Both the position numbers and the translations under genes were made by a program. Shown here in pieces: positions 34,447 through 45,946 of a stretch of DNA of 64,000 nucleotides. Position 1 is the stretch's first letter, and each line of letters opens with the position of its first letter. Origin of the DNA: DATFCK01 sp963728975 (lineage in GTDB: Bacteria; Verrucomicrobiota; Verrucomicrobiia; Chthoniobacterales; UBA10450); contig CAVSMF010000005.1 in NCBI GenBank assembly GCA_963728975.1, positions 248,001 through 312,000 on the forward strand. Direction: 5' to 3'. The notes under the pieces were generated by a model that was not told the origin of the DNA, made no database searches, and worked only from the letters and a program-made list of their open reading frames with translations.

Positions 34447-34498
34447 GGTAGGGACGGCGCGCTGCGCCGTCCGGACGCCGCAGCGCGGCGTCCCTACC
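34447..34498. repeat. REP palindrome at the 5' side of the RAYT gene
   Basis: The 52-bp unit GGTAGGGACGGCGCGCTGCG (arm 1) with its inverse (arm 2, one mismatch) is identical in pattern to that at 33920-33971. It separates the RAYT start from the end of the dienelactone hydrolase gene. Confidence 0.9.
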
Positions 34499-34500
34499 TT

Positions 34501-35292
34501 TCAAAGCTGCTTCAGCAGCTTCTTCCAGCGTTCCCAGGCCTGGTCCCGCGCTTTCCTGTCTCCTTCGCGAACTTGCGGATTGTTCGGTTCTCCAGAACGC
34601 ATGAATCCATGTCCGGCGCCTTCATAAATCACCGGCTCGTACTTTTTTCCGGCCGCCTTCATCAACTCTTCGGCCTTGGGAATAGTCGCGTCGACCCGGG
34701 CATCGTTCTCCCCGTAGAATCCGTAAACCGGGCAGGCAATGTTAACCACTTTCGATGCTTCGTCCGGGGCCGTTCCGTAAAAGGAATAGGCGGATTTCAG
34801 CTTGGGATTGGCGTTGGCATATTGAAACGTCACTCCCCCGCCCCAGCAAAAGCCGCACACCGCCAGAGTGCCATTGCCCGCCGGGATTTTTGTCAGCGCA
34901 TAATCGGAAGTAGCGTCCAAATCGGCCTTGACCTGCTCTTTTGATAACGCCGAGATCGCTTTCCTCGCCCCATCGATGTCTTCGAACTTCTGCCCGCTCA
35001 ACAGATCGGGCGCGATGGCGATGACGCCGTTCTCGGCCAGTTCGTCACAGAGGCTGCGCACCCAGTCGGTCAGACCAAAAATTTCATGCACGACCAATAC
35101 AACCGGCGTTTTCTCCTTTCGCTCCGGGTAAACGATAAACGCTTTGATGGTGCGTTCGCCAGATTTGATATCCACCCATTCGCCGTGCCGCGGCGATTTG
35201 TTCAAACGTTCCCTGCCGAAATCCTTCACTGCTTGCCCGGACATTGATTGGGCAAACCAAATGGCCGTCAGTCCCAAGACAAAGTGCTTCAT
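34501..35292 (-). CDS. Secreted dienelactone hydrolase family protein
   Basis: The 263-residue alpha/beta hydrolase has a short hydrophobic N-terminus that could be a signal peptide, then VVLVVHEIFGLTDWVRSLCD, the nucleophile elbow GFCWGGG (Cys), Asp in YGENDARVD and His in EGAGHGFM, the Cys-His-Asp triad of dienelactone hydrolases. The natural substrate is unknown. It lies just downstream of the DoxX-like gene on the same strand. Confidence 0.88.
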   Translation of the reverse strand: MKHFVLGLTAIWFAQSMSGQAVKDFGRERLNKSPRHGEWVDIKSGERTIKAFIVYPERKEKTPVVLVVHEIFGLTDWVRSLCDELAENGVIAIAPDLLSGQKFEDIDGARKAISALSKEQVKADLDATSDYALTKIPAGNGTLAVCGFCWGGGVTFQYANANPKLKSAYSFYGTAPDEASKVVNIACPVYGFYGENDARVDATIPKAEELMKAAGKKYEPVIYEGAGHGFMRSGEPNNPQVREGDRKARDQAWERWKKLLKQL

Positions 35293-35316
35293 AGAACGAA
35301 AGACCGAGAATCGCAG

Positions 35317-35739
35317 CTACCCGGTCGAGGACGACGGGGGCGTCGATGCCGGCCAAATCACGGCATCGATACTCAACCGGCCAGGGCCGTGGAAGAAGGT
35401 GAAAAGGAAAACGAGGCAGTAAAGAACGGCCAGCTCCCCTTTATTCACGATTGGAATGTAGCTGCCGCCACTTGCATGGATCATGAAGAAGGCGAATGCC
35501 ATCTCACCCGAGCAAATGAAGGCGGCAATGCGAGTCAACAATCCAACCGCTATGAGCAGGCCGCCAACCAGCTCGATCCAGCCACCCACTGCGAACATGT
35601 TGCTGAGCGGGTGGGGCGCCTGGTTCGGCGGAATGAACAAGCCGAAAAGTTTTTGCGCTCCGTGGCAGGCGAACATTAGGCCCACAATCAGTCTCACTAA
35701 ACAGAAGACCGGATCCGCGAATCGATTGAGAGCATTCAT
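35317..35739 (-). CDS. DoxX-family membrane protein
   Basis: The 140-residue protein has four hydrophobic helices and the family pattern LIVGLMFACHGAQKLFGLF, then GWIELVGGLLIAVGLLTRIAA. DoxX/DoxD-like proteins are small inner-membrane proteins, sometimes linked to quinone or thiol redox balance. It probably shares a transcript with the hydrolase gene downstream. Confidence 0.87.
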   Translation of the reverse strand: MNALNRFADPVFCLVRLIVGLMFACHGAQKLFGLFIPPNQAPHPLSNMFAVGGWIELVGGLLIAVGLLTRIAAFICSGEMAFAFFMIHASGGSYIPIVNKGELAVLYCLVFLFTFFHGPGRLSIDAVIWPASTPPSSSTG

Positions 35740-35801
35740 GGCGCGAGGTTGAGGAGGACGCTCGATGCTGTCAAGCCCGGGGGCGGCAGAAGTGAAGCTC
35801 T

Positions 35802-35912
35802 GTCATCCCGAACGGAAGTGAGGGATCCCGCCAATACTGGGTTGATCAATCTCTTCGGTTACAAGTTACCGCAAACTGCCGAGGCGGGATCCTTCGCTTC
35901 GCTCAGGATGAC
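35802..35912. repeat. GTCATCC-type inverted repeat
   Basis: GTCATCCCGAACGGAAGTGA (from 35802) and its inverse, CTTCGCTTCGCTCAGGATGA (to 35911), bracket about 50 bases. It is a common intergenic unit type. It lies in the 244-base gap between the DoxX gene and the next coding sequence. Confidence 0.75.
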
Positions 35913-35983
35913 AACGTTGCTTTTCCGTTTTCCTGGCTTTCTGGTTTCCAAATTCCATTCCTGTCTTCCTTAGCGATTCCGGC

Positions 35984-36292
35984 TCAGACCGCCGCCACCT
36001 GACGGCTAACGATCAGGAAATCCTGCTGGTTCCATTCCCGCAGCAGATCGGCCTTCAGTTGAACAAAATATTTTTGGGCGCCGCTTTCGTCGTTGGCCAG
36101 AACCCGCACGATTTCTATCCGATCGCGAAAAGTGTGCTCGCCGATTTTCCATACACCTTCGTGCTCCTGCCGAAAATGAGTGAGGCCGCCGAATTGATCG
36201 ACCAGCCGTTTTTTCAAATTCTTCAGCTTGGTTGGGTCGATCGGCCGGCCGTCGTTATAATAGAGAGGCAGGTAAAGCTCATATTCGAGCAT
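35984..36292 (-). CDS. Conserved-looking hypothetical protein, 102 aa
   Basis: From the ATG at 36292 the product reads MLEYELYLPLYYNDGRPI, with Lys/Leu-rich helix KLKNLKKRLVDQFGGLTH and a tail EWNQQDFLIVSRQVA. It has no signal peptide or helix spanning a membrane. Composition and a clean start suggest a real gene, but I do not recognise a family. It is downstream of the Ku locus on the same strand. Confidence 0.6.
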   Translation of the reverse strand: MLEYELYLPLYYNDGRPIDPTKLKNLKKRLVDQFGGLTHFRQEHEGVWKIGEHTFRDRIEIVRVLANDESGAQKYFVQLKADLLREWNQQDFLIVSRQVAAV

Positions 36293-36413
36293 GACGGAGA
36301 TACTTGGCTGGAGAGGTGCGGGAGTGCAACTGTTTACGGCGGGTTCCATTTTCTTATCAGGTCCGATCCGACATTTGGCGGCTTCTCTGAGATTAAGGTA
36401 AGCCCCCTGCCGC

Positions 36414-37251
36414 CTAGGCGGCCTTTTTGTGACGATGCGAATGTTTGGCTGACCGTTTTGTTTTCCTTTTGGCCGCTCCCGACTTCTCCAGACTTTGTTG
36501 CAGCACCGACACCAGATCAATCACCTTGGTCGGCTTAGGCGCTTTCGCCGGCTTGTGCTCGATTGCCTTCCCCCCATGCTCCACCTTGTCCTCGATTACT
36601 TCCATCAGCGCCTCCCGGTACTCGTCGTGGTATTTCTGCGGATCCCATTTCGAGGTCATGCTTCCAATCAGGGCCCTGGCCATCTCCATCTCCCGCTTGC
36701 CCGCCTCAAGCTTCTTCGGAAGACGCAGCTTGCCCGTGTCCGCCAGTTCGTCGGCAAAATGCATCAGCTCGAGAACCAGGGCCCCGTCCTCCGGCTTCAC
36801 CCCGGCCAGATATTGCCGGGTTTTGATCACGACCTTGGCGATCCCGACCTTTTTGCTCTTTTCCAACGATTCGCGCAACAGGACGTAGGCTTTGTCTCCT
36901 CCCTTCTGCGGCTCGAGATAGTACCGGCTTGTAGAAAAACATCGGATCGATCTCGTCCAGGTCGACGAAATCCTGGATATCCACCGTCTGGGTCGCTTCG
37001 ATATCGACCCGCTGAAAATCCTCTTCTTTCAGGATAACGTATTTGCCTTTCTCGTACTCGTAACCTTTCACGATGTCGTCCCACGGAACTTCTTTGCCAT
37101 CTTTTTCCGCCACCCGCTTGTAATTGATCGGGCTGAGGTCGCCCTTTCGCAGGAGCCGGAATTGCAGTTCTTCACGGCGCGTCGCCGGATAAAGGGCGAT
37201 GGGAATATTAACCAGACCGAAACTGATGCTGCCTTTCCAGATCGCTCGCAT
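36414..37251 (-). pseudogene. ku: Ku DNA-end-binding protein gene with a one-base frameshift
   Basis: The frame from the ATG at 37251 reads MRAIWKGSISFGLVNIPIAL, the Ku opening, to FYKP; then the expected YYLEPQKGGDKAYVLLRESL continues one frame over, to a Lys/Arg/His-rich tail at 36414. Removing one base in the CCGG at about 36923-36926 restores 278 codons, the normal Ku length. Ku binds DNA ends for non-homologous end joining with LigD, which is not in the window. Either a sequencing insertion, a true null allele or a frameshift event explains it. Confidence 0.88.
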
Positions 37252-37303
37252 GATACTGGTTACTTCGCAGCGCGACACCCTGGCGGAGGTGTTGGCTTGC
37301 CCT

Positions 37304-37832
37304 TAGGTAGAGGCGCATCTCTTTCCGAGCCGTCGGCTTCTCCAAGCCAGAGGCCGAGGCGCCAAGGGCTAACGGGCAATAACGCGCATCGATAACATGT
37401 CGCACCGACCCCCGCGGGCATCTCGGAGAGATGCCCCTACCTGGGATCTCGCAACGCAACCTTCTTCAGGTAGGGGCGCATCTCCGAGGCGCCCGGGGCT
37501 AACGGGCAATAACGCGCATCGATAACATGTCCCATCAACCCCGCGGGCATCTCGGAGAGATGCCCCTACCTGGGATCTCGCAACGCAACCTTCTTCAGGT
37601 AGGGGCGCATCTCCGAGGCGCCCGGGGCTAACGGGCAATAACGCGCATCGATAACATGTCGCATCAACCCCGCGGGCATCTCGGAGAGATGCCCCTACCT
37701 GGGATCTCGCAACGCAACCTTCTTCAGGTAGGGGCGCATCTCCGAGGCGCCCGGGGCTAATGGGCAATAACGCGCATCGATAACATGTCCCATCAACCCC
37801 GCGGGCATCTCGGAGAGATGCCCCTACCTGGG
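37304..37832. repeat. Tandem array of 129-bp REP-containing units
   Basis: Four units with a period of 129 bp (starts seen at 37467, 37596, 37725, plus a diverged first unit from 37304) each contain GGTAGGGGCGCATCTCCGAG and its inverse CTCGGAGAGATGCCCCTACC. The period is 43 codons, so an open frame runs through by chance. The units differ by only a few bases. They separate Ku from ispH. The same palindrome core appears in dnaX. Confidence 0.92.
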
Positions 37833-37856
37833 AGGCCCTGGCCGTAAAGCCCGATC

Positions 37857-39095
37857 TCAAGCCGCGCGCTCGAGCTGCTGGCGCGGGATGCCGCGCAATT
37901 CAAACAACCGGATGAGCGTTTCTTCGATCAGATTGTTCGGACAGGAAGCTCCCGCGGTAATGCCGATAACTACCGGGCCGGGTGGCAGCCAGAAATGGGA
38001 AACCACTTCGCGTTTCTCGTGCAGGTTGTAATGCTTGATCTCGGTGGCGGAAACAAGCCGAGAGGCGTTGAGCACAAAATAGGTCGGCAATTTCTCTTCG
38101 CCCATTTCGGCCAGGTGCGAGGTGTTCGAACTGTTGTAGCCGCCCACCACCAGCAGCGAATCCATCTTGACGGCAAGCAATTCCCGAAGCGCATCCTGGC
38201 GTTCCTGAGTGGCCCCGCAGATGGTATCGAAAAACCGGAAGTTGTTCTGCGCCAACTCCGCACCGTCGCGGTCCATGACTGCTTGCCGGATTCTTCTCTG
38301 CACTTCCTCGGTTTCGCCCCGCAGCATCGTGGTCTGGTTGGCTACTCCAACCGTTTTCAAATGAACGTCCGGATCGAACCCGGGTGAATATGCGCCGCGG
38401 AACTTTTCCAGAAACGCTTCTTTATCGCCGCCGTTACGGATGTAATCGCAAACGTAATCGGTATCGGCAAGAGTGAGGACGACGAGGTAATGGCCCTGAC
38501 CGTTGCCCAGGGCGCGGGAGCTGGTCGCCTTGGTCTCTTCATGCTCCGCCTTGCCGTGAATGATCGAGGTAGCCGATTCGCTGGCGTATTTGCGGACCCG
38601 CTTCCAGACGCTCATCACGTCCCCGCAGGTCGTGTCCACAATCTGGCAACCGCGCTCCTTGATCTGCTCCAAAATGGATAACTCCGTTCCAAACGCCGGC
38701 ACGATGACGACATCGTCGGGCTGGAGGTCGGATATGTCCGCCTGCTTGTTGTTGCCGGTCAGGTTCTTGATGCCTAACGAAGAAATCTGCTCGTTCACTT
38801 CGGGGTTGTGAATGATCTCTCCGACGATAAACAGACGCCGGTCCTTGAACACTTTGCGGGCCGCGTAAGCAAGATCGATGGCGCGTTCGACCCCGTAACA
38901 AAACCCAAATTGCTTGGCCAACCGCACGGTCGTATTCCCAATCGAAATGAGTCCCCCGGTCCGCCGGATTTTTTCCACAATATCGCTGCGATAATGCGAT
39001 TCGACCTGCTGCTGGACCGCGGCCATCACGTCCGGCGTGCGGAGGTTGACCTTTTCGCGGGCGGTTGTGCTGCTGGAAATCAGGTTCGTGCTCAT
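37857..39095 (-). CDS. ispH: 4-hydroxy-3-methylbut-2-enyl diphosphate reductase
   Basis: The 412-residue protein is of the longer IspH type. It has the three iron-sulfur cysteines in FGFCYGVERA (Cys66), VDTTCGDV and AGASCPNN, plus TICGATQERQ and VVGGYNSSNTSHL. It makes IPP and DMAPP at the end of the methylerythritol phosphate isoprenoid pathway. The first about 50 residues are an extension seen in this longer group. The gene is preceded by the L,D-transpeptidase side and followed by the repeat array. Confidence 0.94.
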   Translation of the reverse strand: MSTNLISSSTTAREKVNLRTPDVMAAVQQQVESHYRSDIVEKIRRTGGLISIGNTTVRLAKQFGFCYGVERAIDLAYAARKVFKDRRLFIVGEIIHNPEVNEQISSLGIKNLTGNNKQADISDLQPDDVVIVPAFGTELSILEQIKERGCQIVDTTCGDVMSVWKRVRKYASESATSIIHGKAEHEETKATSSRALGNGQGHYLVVLTLADTDYVCDYIRNGGDKEAFLEKFRGAYSPGFDPDVHLKTVGVANQTTMLRGETEEVQRRIRQAVMDRDGAELAQNNFRFFDTICGATQERQDALRELLAVKMDSLLVVGGYNSSNTSHLAEMGEEKLPTYFVLNASRLVSATEIKHYNLHEKREVVSHFWLPPGPVVIGITAGASCPNNLIEETLIRLFELRGIPRQQLERAA

Positions 39096-39123
39096 GCCAA
39101 AGGCGGCGCGGCCGCGCCGCGCG

Positions 39124-39783
39124 CTATTCCAATAACGGGCCCTTCGGCTTGCTAAACGCCGCGTCTGAAATCATTATCCGTGGATCGGGGTCGGGCACTT
39201 TGGAATCGTCCACCCGCTGCACCTTGGGGCCGATGGTGGCGTCTTCCGGCTGGGTCGTGGCAATATTTACCGGGGTCCCGATCCGCACCAGAGCGAAGAA
39301 CTTGGCCGCGGCTTCTCCTTTCAGCCGAATACAACCATGCGTCCGCGGATAAGGATGAACAAATCCCTGGTGAAACCCGTAAGCAGGCGCGAATTCACAC
39401 CAGTAACCCATCGGATAACCGACATAACGCCCCGGCCCGCCGCCGGTGGAAGGAACAATGCGATCGCCCCGGACGCTGAAGCCGTACGAGCCCGAACGTT
39501 TGTGCTCTTGTTTTGAATAAATCTTAAAATTGCCGCGCGGCGTTGGCTTGGAAGGGATACCGACCGATACCGCCGCCGCCATCAGACAGCGGTCGCCTTC
39601 CATTACATATACATTTTCCTTCGAGAGAGAGACCTTCACCCGGACGGCGGATGGATCGTTCGGCCGGTAAGCAGTTACATGATACGGCCCGCCCCGGGAA
39701 GCGAAATGGCCGCCCGCGCAACCGGTAAACAGCGCCGCCAGGCCGGTCAAGACGAACAAATTCAAGCGGGAAATACCTTGCAT
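39124..39783 (-). CDS. L,D-transpeptidase (YkuD) lipoprotein
   Basis: The 219-residue product starts with a lipoprotein signal ending in ALFTGCAGG (lipobox Cys near 22). The YkuD domain has the catalytic block HGCIRLKGEAA with His and Cys. Such enzymes make 3-3 crosslinks in peptidoglycan or attach proteins to it, outside the inner membrane. It stands close upstream of ispH on the same strand, 28 bases apart. Confidence 0.9.
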   Translation of the reverse strand: MQGISRLNLFVLTGLAALFTGCAGGHFASRGGPYHVTAYRPNDPSAVRVKVSLSKENVYVMEGDRCLMAAAVSVGIPSKPTPRGNFKIYSKQEHKRSGSYGFSVRGDRIVPSTGGGPGRYVGYPMGYWCEFAPAYGFHQGFVHPYPRTHGCIRLKGEAAAKFFALVRIGTPVNIATTQPEDATIGPKVQRVDDSKVPDPDPRIMISDAAFSKPKGPLLE

Positions 39784-40096
39784 AGCTCCCTTATTGGAGA
39801 ATCACCTCGCCTTCTTGTCAACCGGAGCGCCGCCGGCAGCCAAATCGATGCCGGCAGCCGCCGGAGCGATGTCGAACCAAACGCGAATCCGCGAAAATCA
39901 GGAACCCCCAGCGGTTCAATCATGCCTGCAGTCCTCAACCGGAGTCTGATGATTGCTGATCCGTCGCGTCTTGAGACAGGATGCGCTCGAACGCATTCCA
40001 GGTTTGCCCGTAAAATGGATAAGGCCGATCCGGTTTCATCGGCCGGTAACGCCAGTGTTTATACATCCATAACCATGGCCCGGGGTTTTTCCGCGC
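39784..40096. other. Gap upstream of the L,D-transpeptidase gene
   Basis: No convincing gene lies in these 313 bases. A short GC-rich inverted motif (GCCGCCGGCAGCC with GCCGGCAGCCGCCGG, about 39829-39865) is the only structure seen. The promoter of the transpeptidase-ispH transcript should lie near the left end. Confidence 0.45.
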
Positions 40097-40928
40097 CTAA
40101 GGCTCGAACGAATCCCAGCATGCCTGGGCGATCTGGCGAAGGCTCTTCCCCTCCGTTTGCTCGAGCCTGGGATGGAAAACAAGGCGATAACGCCCGTTAG
40201 GCAGAGGCTGGCAGTGGGCCGGGATGATCGGGGCGCCGGTTTGTTGATGGAGCCACGCGTGAGCGGACGTCAAACTGGTTTTCAACCCGAAGCAATCGAC
40301 CACCACCGCCCCTTGCCGCGGCGGCACGGTCAAATCGACTAACAACGCGGTGCGCCCTTTCCGGCGAAGCACTTTGTAGAGTCTAACGATGCCGCGGTCC
40401 CGCGGAATCAACTCGTGCCCGGATTGTTCCCGTAACTTCCGAAAAATCGGATCGAGCCGTGGATTTTTGAACTCCTGGGCAATAATGGTCCCAGCCAAAT
40501 CGAGAAACCCGCAGACCAGGCTGAGCCATTCAAAATTGCTGTAATGAAAGCAGGCAATGATGATGCTCCGTTCCGGTCCGGTCGTCGCGCCCGGTTTCTT
40601 CGAAATTCTCCAGCTCAACATAACGGCTGAAGTTTTCGCGGGTAAGACGCGGGCTCCACAACAGATCGACCATCGTCCGGGCAAAATGCTGGAACGACTC
40701 GCGCAGAAGCCGGCGTCGCTGGCCCGCCGTCAGCCGATCGCCAAAAGCCGCCTCCAGGTTGGCCAGACCAACCTTTCGGCCTTGCCGATCGAAAATCGCC
40801 ATGAGCAGCCCAAGCCCACCAGCAAGCAGAACGCAGCCTCGGCGCGGCAGCAGCGGGATCAACTTCGTCGCCAGGACAAGTCCAACCCATTCAATCCGAT
40901 AGCGAAACCGTTTCCAACGTCGCCGCAT
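40097..40928 (-). pseudogene. LpxL/HtrB-like lysophospholipid acyltransferase gene, one-base frameshift
   Basis: Translation from the ATG at 40928 (MRRRWKRFRYRIEWVGLVLA) gives the N-terminal half with LANLEAAFGDRLT to VELENFEET; the second half, RSIIIACFHYSNFEW with the HxxNxE-like site and TSAHAWLHQQTGAPIIPAHC, continues in another frame. One base removed near 40573-40581 (CCGGTCCGG) gives 276 codons, normal for lipid A late acyltransferases. These membrane enzymes add secondary acyl chains to lipid A or ornithine lipid. Status is uncertain for the same reason as Ku. Confidence 0.8.
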
Positions 40929-41097
40929 TTCGCATCCTATACACGGCGGAGCGAACCCTTGCCAGAGGTTCGCGGCGCGGGCCGGCTTTCCAACCCGGCA
41001 AGAAACGATCAACCGCGGCAGGCTAACCGCCTCTGGAATTGACTTGGACCTGATCGATTCTAGGTTGGAAAACGCGTACGGTGGCGCGGGATGAATC
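40929..41097. promoter_or_regulatory. Divergent intergenic region, acyltransferase / phosphatase-SHMT
   Basis: These 169 bases separate two divergent start codons and must carry both promoters. A TTGACT occurs at about 41038-41043 on the plus strand, but no convincing -10 follows. No repeat is seen here. Confidence 0.35.
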
Positions 41098-42897
<1,800 letters not shown>

Positions 42898-42919
42898 GAT
42901 ACCGACCGAAGCGCCAATA

Positions 42920-42973
42920 TGTAGCCACGGCCCTGTGGGCCGTGCGCGCACGTCGCGCAGCGGCGTGGCTACA
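42920..42973. repeat. REP-like palindrome TGTAGCCACG...CGTGGCTACA
   Basis: Outer arms TGTAGCCACG / CGTGGCTACA enclose two inner hairpins (GGCCCTGTGGGCC; GTGCGCGCACG). It lies in the gap before zwf; the rest of that 250-base gap shows no gene. Confidence 0.78.
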
Positions 42974-43147
42974 TCCTCCTGCTCGTACTCGATGAATTGG
43001 GAGCGAGTCGGCCCCCGAAACACACGCCCCCAAAAATTTAGCGCCATTTCCCGTGTTTTTCGGACGGATGCCCCAGCCTGCCTCCCGGCTGGGACACGAT
43101 ATTTCTCCTTACCTCCAACCGAAAATCTGCCTAATCTGCGATTACCC

Positions 43148-44695
43148 ATGCATCGTTCATCCGATCGACCTGAGGTCAATCCTTTGCGTGAAGGTCTATC
43201 AACCCGGGCCGTGCCCCAGCCTTGTTGCATCGTGATCTTCGGCGCCACCGGCGACCTAACGCATCGAAAACTCATCCCCGCCCTTTATAATCTCGCCGCC
43301 GACGGAGAACTGCCCCCCGCGGTCACCGTCGTCGGAATGGCTCGCCGCCCAAAAACGGACGAAGGATTCCGGCGCGAACTGGAAGAAGCAGCCCGGAAAT
43401 TCTCACGGCAAAATGTCCGCGACGAACTCTGGAACACCTTTGCCCAGTCCATCTCTTATCATCAAAGCGAGTTCGAAGATGAAAACGGCTACAAAACTCT
43501 GGCCGAGCGCTTGAGCCAGATCGACAAGGAACGCGGCACACGCGGTAACCGGCTTTTTTATCTGGCAGTGGCGCCCGACCAGTTCGAACCAATTTTGGAG
43601 AATCTCAAGGCAGCGGGATTGAACAGGGCTCCGGAAGGCAGCTGGGCTCGTATCATCGTCGAAAAGCCGTTCGGAACCGATCTCGCTTCAGCCCGGGAAC
43701 TGAACCGGATCGTCAGCAACGCTTTTTCCGAAGAACAAACCTATCGGATCGATCACTTTCTTGGAAAGGAAACGGCCCAGAACATTCTCGTTTTGCGATT
43801 CGCCAACGCCATTTTCGAGCCGCTTTGGAACACGCGCTACATCGATCATGTCCAGATTACCGCCGCCGAAACTCTGGGAGTCGAGGGCCGGGCCGGATAT
43901 TACGACAAATCCGGCGCTCTGCGCGACATGGTCCAGAATCATTTGCTCCAGTTGCTTTGTCTTATTGCGATGGAAGCGCCGACCGACCTTCGCGCCAACA
44001 GCATTCGCGACGAGAAGGTCAAAGTGGTGCGTTCGCTTCGGCGAATGGCCGGAGAAGCGGTGGTGGAGAACGTCGTGCGCGCCCAGTACGCCGCCGGGGC
44101 CATCAACGGCAAACCGGTCGCCGGCTATCGCGACGAGGAACGGGTTGAGCCAAAATCGCAGACCGAAACCTACGTCGCGCTCTGTCTCTATATAGATGAT
44201 TGGCGCTGGGCCGACGTGCCTATTTACATGCGGGTAGGCAAACGGCTCCCCAAATCCGCCACCGAGATCTCGGTGCACTTCAAAAAAGCGCCGGCGGTGC
44301 TGTTCAATATGGAAACCGTCACCCTCGATCAAAATGTTCTGGTCGTCCGGATTCAGCCGGACGAAGGGATTTCGCTCCGGATGCAGGCCAAGATTCCCGG
44401 CATCAGTTTGCGGATCGAGCCGGTCAAAATGGATTTCCATTATGGCACCTCTTTCGGCAAACCGAGCCCCGAAGCCTACGAACGCCTCCTTCTCGATGCC
44501 ATGAGCGGCGATGCCACCCTGTTCGCGCGCCGGGACGAAGTCGAGGAAGCCTGGGCTTTTATCGATCCGATCGAACGCGCATGGCAGCTGCAAAAAGAAG
44601 CGCCCCCCTTGTTCTTTTATCCGGCTGGTTCGTGGGGCCCGGAAGAGGCCGACGCTCTCCTGGCCCGCGACGGCCGGGCCTGGAGAAGGTTGTAA
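43148..44695 (+). CDS. zwf: Glucose-6-phosphate 1-dehydrogenase
   Basis: The 515-residue enzyme has the coenzyme motif IFGATGDLTHRKLIPALYNL (31-50), the substrate site YRIDHFLGKE (about 199-208), and the C-terminal MDFHYGTSFG. It oxidises glucose-6-phosphate to 6-phosphogluconolactone with NADP, feeding the pentose phosphate path. The ATG at 43148 is preferred over in-frame upstream starts because the earlier part is low-homology sequence. opcA follows six bases after the stop, the common pairing. Confidence 0.93.
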   Translation: MHRSSDRPEVNPLREGLSTRAVPQPCCIVIFGATGDLTHRKLIPALYNLAADGELPPAVTVVGMARRPKTDEGFRRELEEAARKFSRQNVRDELWNTFAQSISYHQSEFEDENGYKTLAERLSQIDKERGTRGNRLFYLAVAPDQFEPILENLKAAGLNRAPEGSWARIIVEKPFGTDLASARELNRIVSNAFSEEQTYRIDHFLGKETAQNILVLRFANAIFEPLWNTRYIDHVQITAAETLGVEGRAGYYDKSGALRDMVQNHLLQLLCLIAMEAPTDLRANSIRDEKVKVVRSLRRMAGEAVVENVVRAQYAAGAINGKPVAGYRDEERVEPKSQTETYVALCLYIDDWRWADVPIYMRVGKRLPKSATEISVHFKKAPAVLFNMETVTLDQNVLVVRIQPDEGISLRMQAKIPGISLRIEPVKMDFHYGTSFGKPSPEAYERLLLDAMSGDATLFARRDEVEEAWAFIDPIERAWQLQKEAPPLFFYPAGSWGPEEADALLARDGRAWRRL

Positions 44696-44701
44696 AGCGA
44701 C

Positions 44702-45764
44702 ATGCCCGCAACCGCTGAAAATTATTCGTTAGGCTCTCCGGTCGAGATTGCGAAGATCGATCGCGAACTCAAGAAGTTGTGGAAAGAAAGCGCCGGGGCG
44801 ATGACCCGCGCTTCCCTGATTAACCTGGCCATCTACAGCGAGAAACCAGGCTCGCTCGACCGGAATACCCAGCTCATTTCGCAGATCACAGCCAGCCATG
44901 CCTGCCGCGCCCTGGTCATCGAGGCAGACCGGACCGCAAACCGAAAACCGGGCGCGAGCCTGGATCAACGCCCACTGCCACATCAGCCGCGCCGGCAGCG
45001 CCCAGGTCTGCTCCGAACAGCTCTCTTTTCTCCTCGAAGGCCCATGCAGCACAATGCTGCCCAGCATTGTGTTCTCGCATCTCGACTCCGATCTGCCGTT
45101 CTATCTTTGGTGGCAGGATGAATTTTACCAACCGATGGATCCCCAGCTCTGGGCCTGGGTCGACCGCGTTATCTACGACAGCCAGCAATGGCGGGATTTC
45201 GCCGCTCAGTTCGAACTGGTCAAAACCGCCGAACGCGAAGCGTCCCAGCGCATCGTCCTGTGCGACCTGAATTGGATGCGCCTCGATAAAATCCGGATCG
45301 CTCTCGCTCAGTTCTTCGACCATCCCGCCGCCCATCATCATTTCGAGGAGATCGATACCGTCTCCATCACGTTCGCTCCCGGCCATCGCTCGGCCGCCGT
45401 GCTCCTGGCCGGTTGGCTCGCGGCCCAGTTGGATTGGCGCATCAATCCCGGTCAGAGCCGCGGTTCGCATTTTCATCTGACCAATTCCAATGATCGAAAA
45501 ATCCAGGCCGAATTGAAGGAAGAGCCCGGCGAACCGATCAGTCACGTCGCCTTGCGATCCGGTCCTACCCAGTTTTCGGTCCGGCATCCCAGCGGTGTCG
45601 ATTTACTCGAAGTTTCCCGGGAAGATTCCGGCGAAAAACGCCTCCAGCAGCTGATGCCGGCCGGCAGCAACGATCTCGTGCGTTTGGCCAGCGACGAATT
45701 GATGCGGGCCGGACCTCATGCCGTCTATTTGCGGGTCGTAAACACGGTCCAAACTCTTCTTTAA
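44702..45764 (+). pseudogene. opcA: OpcA-type Zwf assembly protein gene, one-base frameshift
   Basis: The first frame reads EIAKIDRELKKLWKESAGAM and on to SHACRALVIEAD; the second carries ARAWINAHCHISRAG, VCSEQLSFLLEG and the long C-terminal half to 45764. Deleting one base near CCGGG (44948-44952) joins them into 353 codons. OpcA is needed for assembly or redox activation of glucose-6-phosphate dehydrogenase in cyanobacteria and actinobacteria. The position right after zwf supports the call. Confidence 0.85.
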
Positions 45765-45946
45765 CCGAGCCGATTCTGGCGCGCGGAGTGGAAACGGCCA
45801 CCGTTTTGCCGTGGACATTATTGGAAATGGAAGAGCATGTCGCCAGCCCCGGCATTACTACGCTCTACGCCGAAAATCTCTGCTTCCGGCGAAAATCCGG
45901 CCTCGGATAGACGCCGTGTACGACTCCTGCTGTGGAGGACCAGACG

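Noticed and set aside
37304..37832. CRISPR array
   Set aside because: The period is 129 bp with nearly identical units and palindromic cores; there are no short repeats with unique spacers and no cas genes.
37369..37860. Open frame through the 129-bp repeat array (repeating 43-residue pattern)
   Set aside because: It is open only because the unit is a multiple of three and lacks stops; no start signal, and the composition is that of translated REP DNA.
39679..40200. 173-residue plus-strand frame opposite the transpeptidase/acyltransferase gap
   Set aside because: It overlaps two real minus-strand genes and has no protein-like pattern.
45788..45910. 40-codon frame (GTG start) between opcA and the cNMP-binding gene
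   Set aside because: Codon use looks fair, but it is short, has no ribosome site and matches nothing I recognise.
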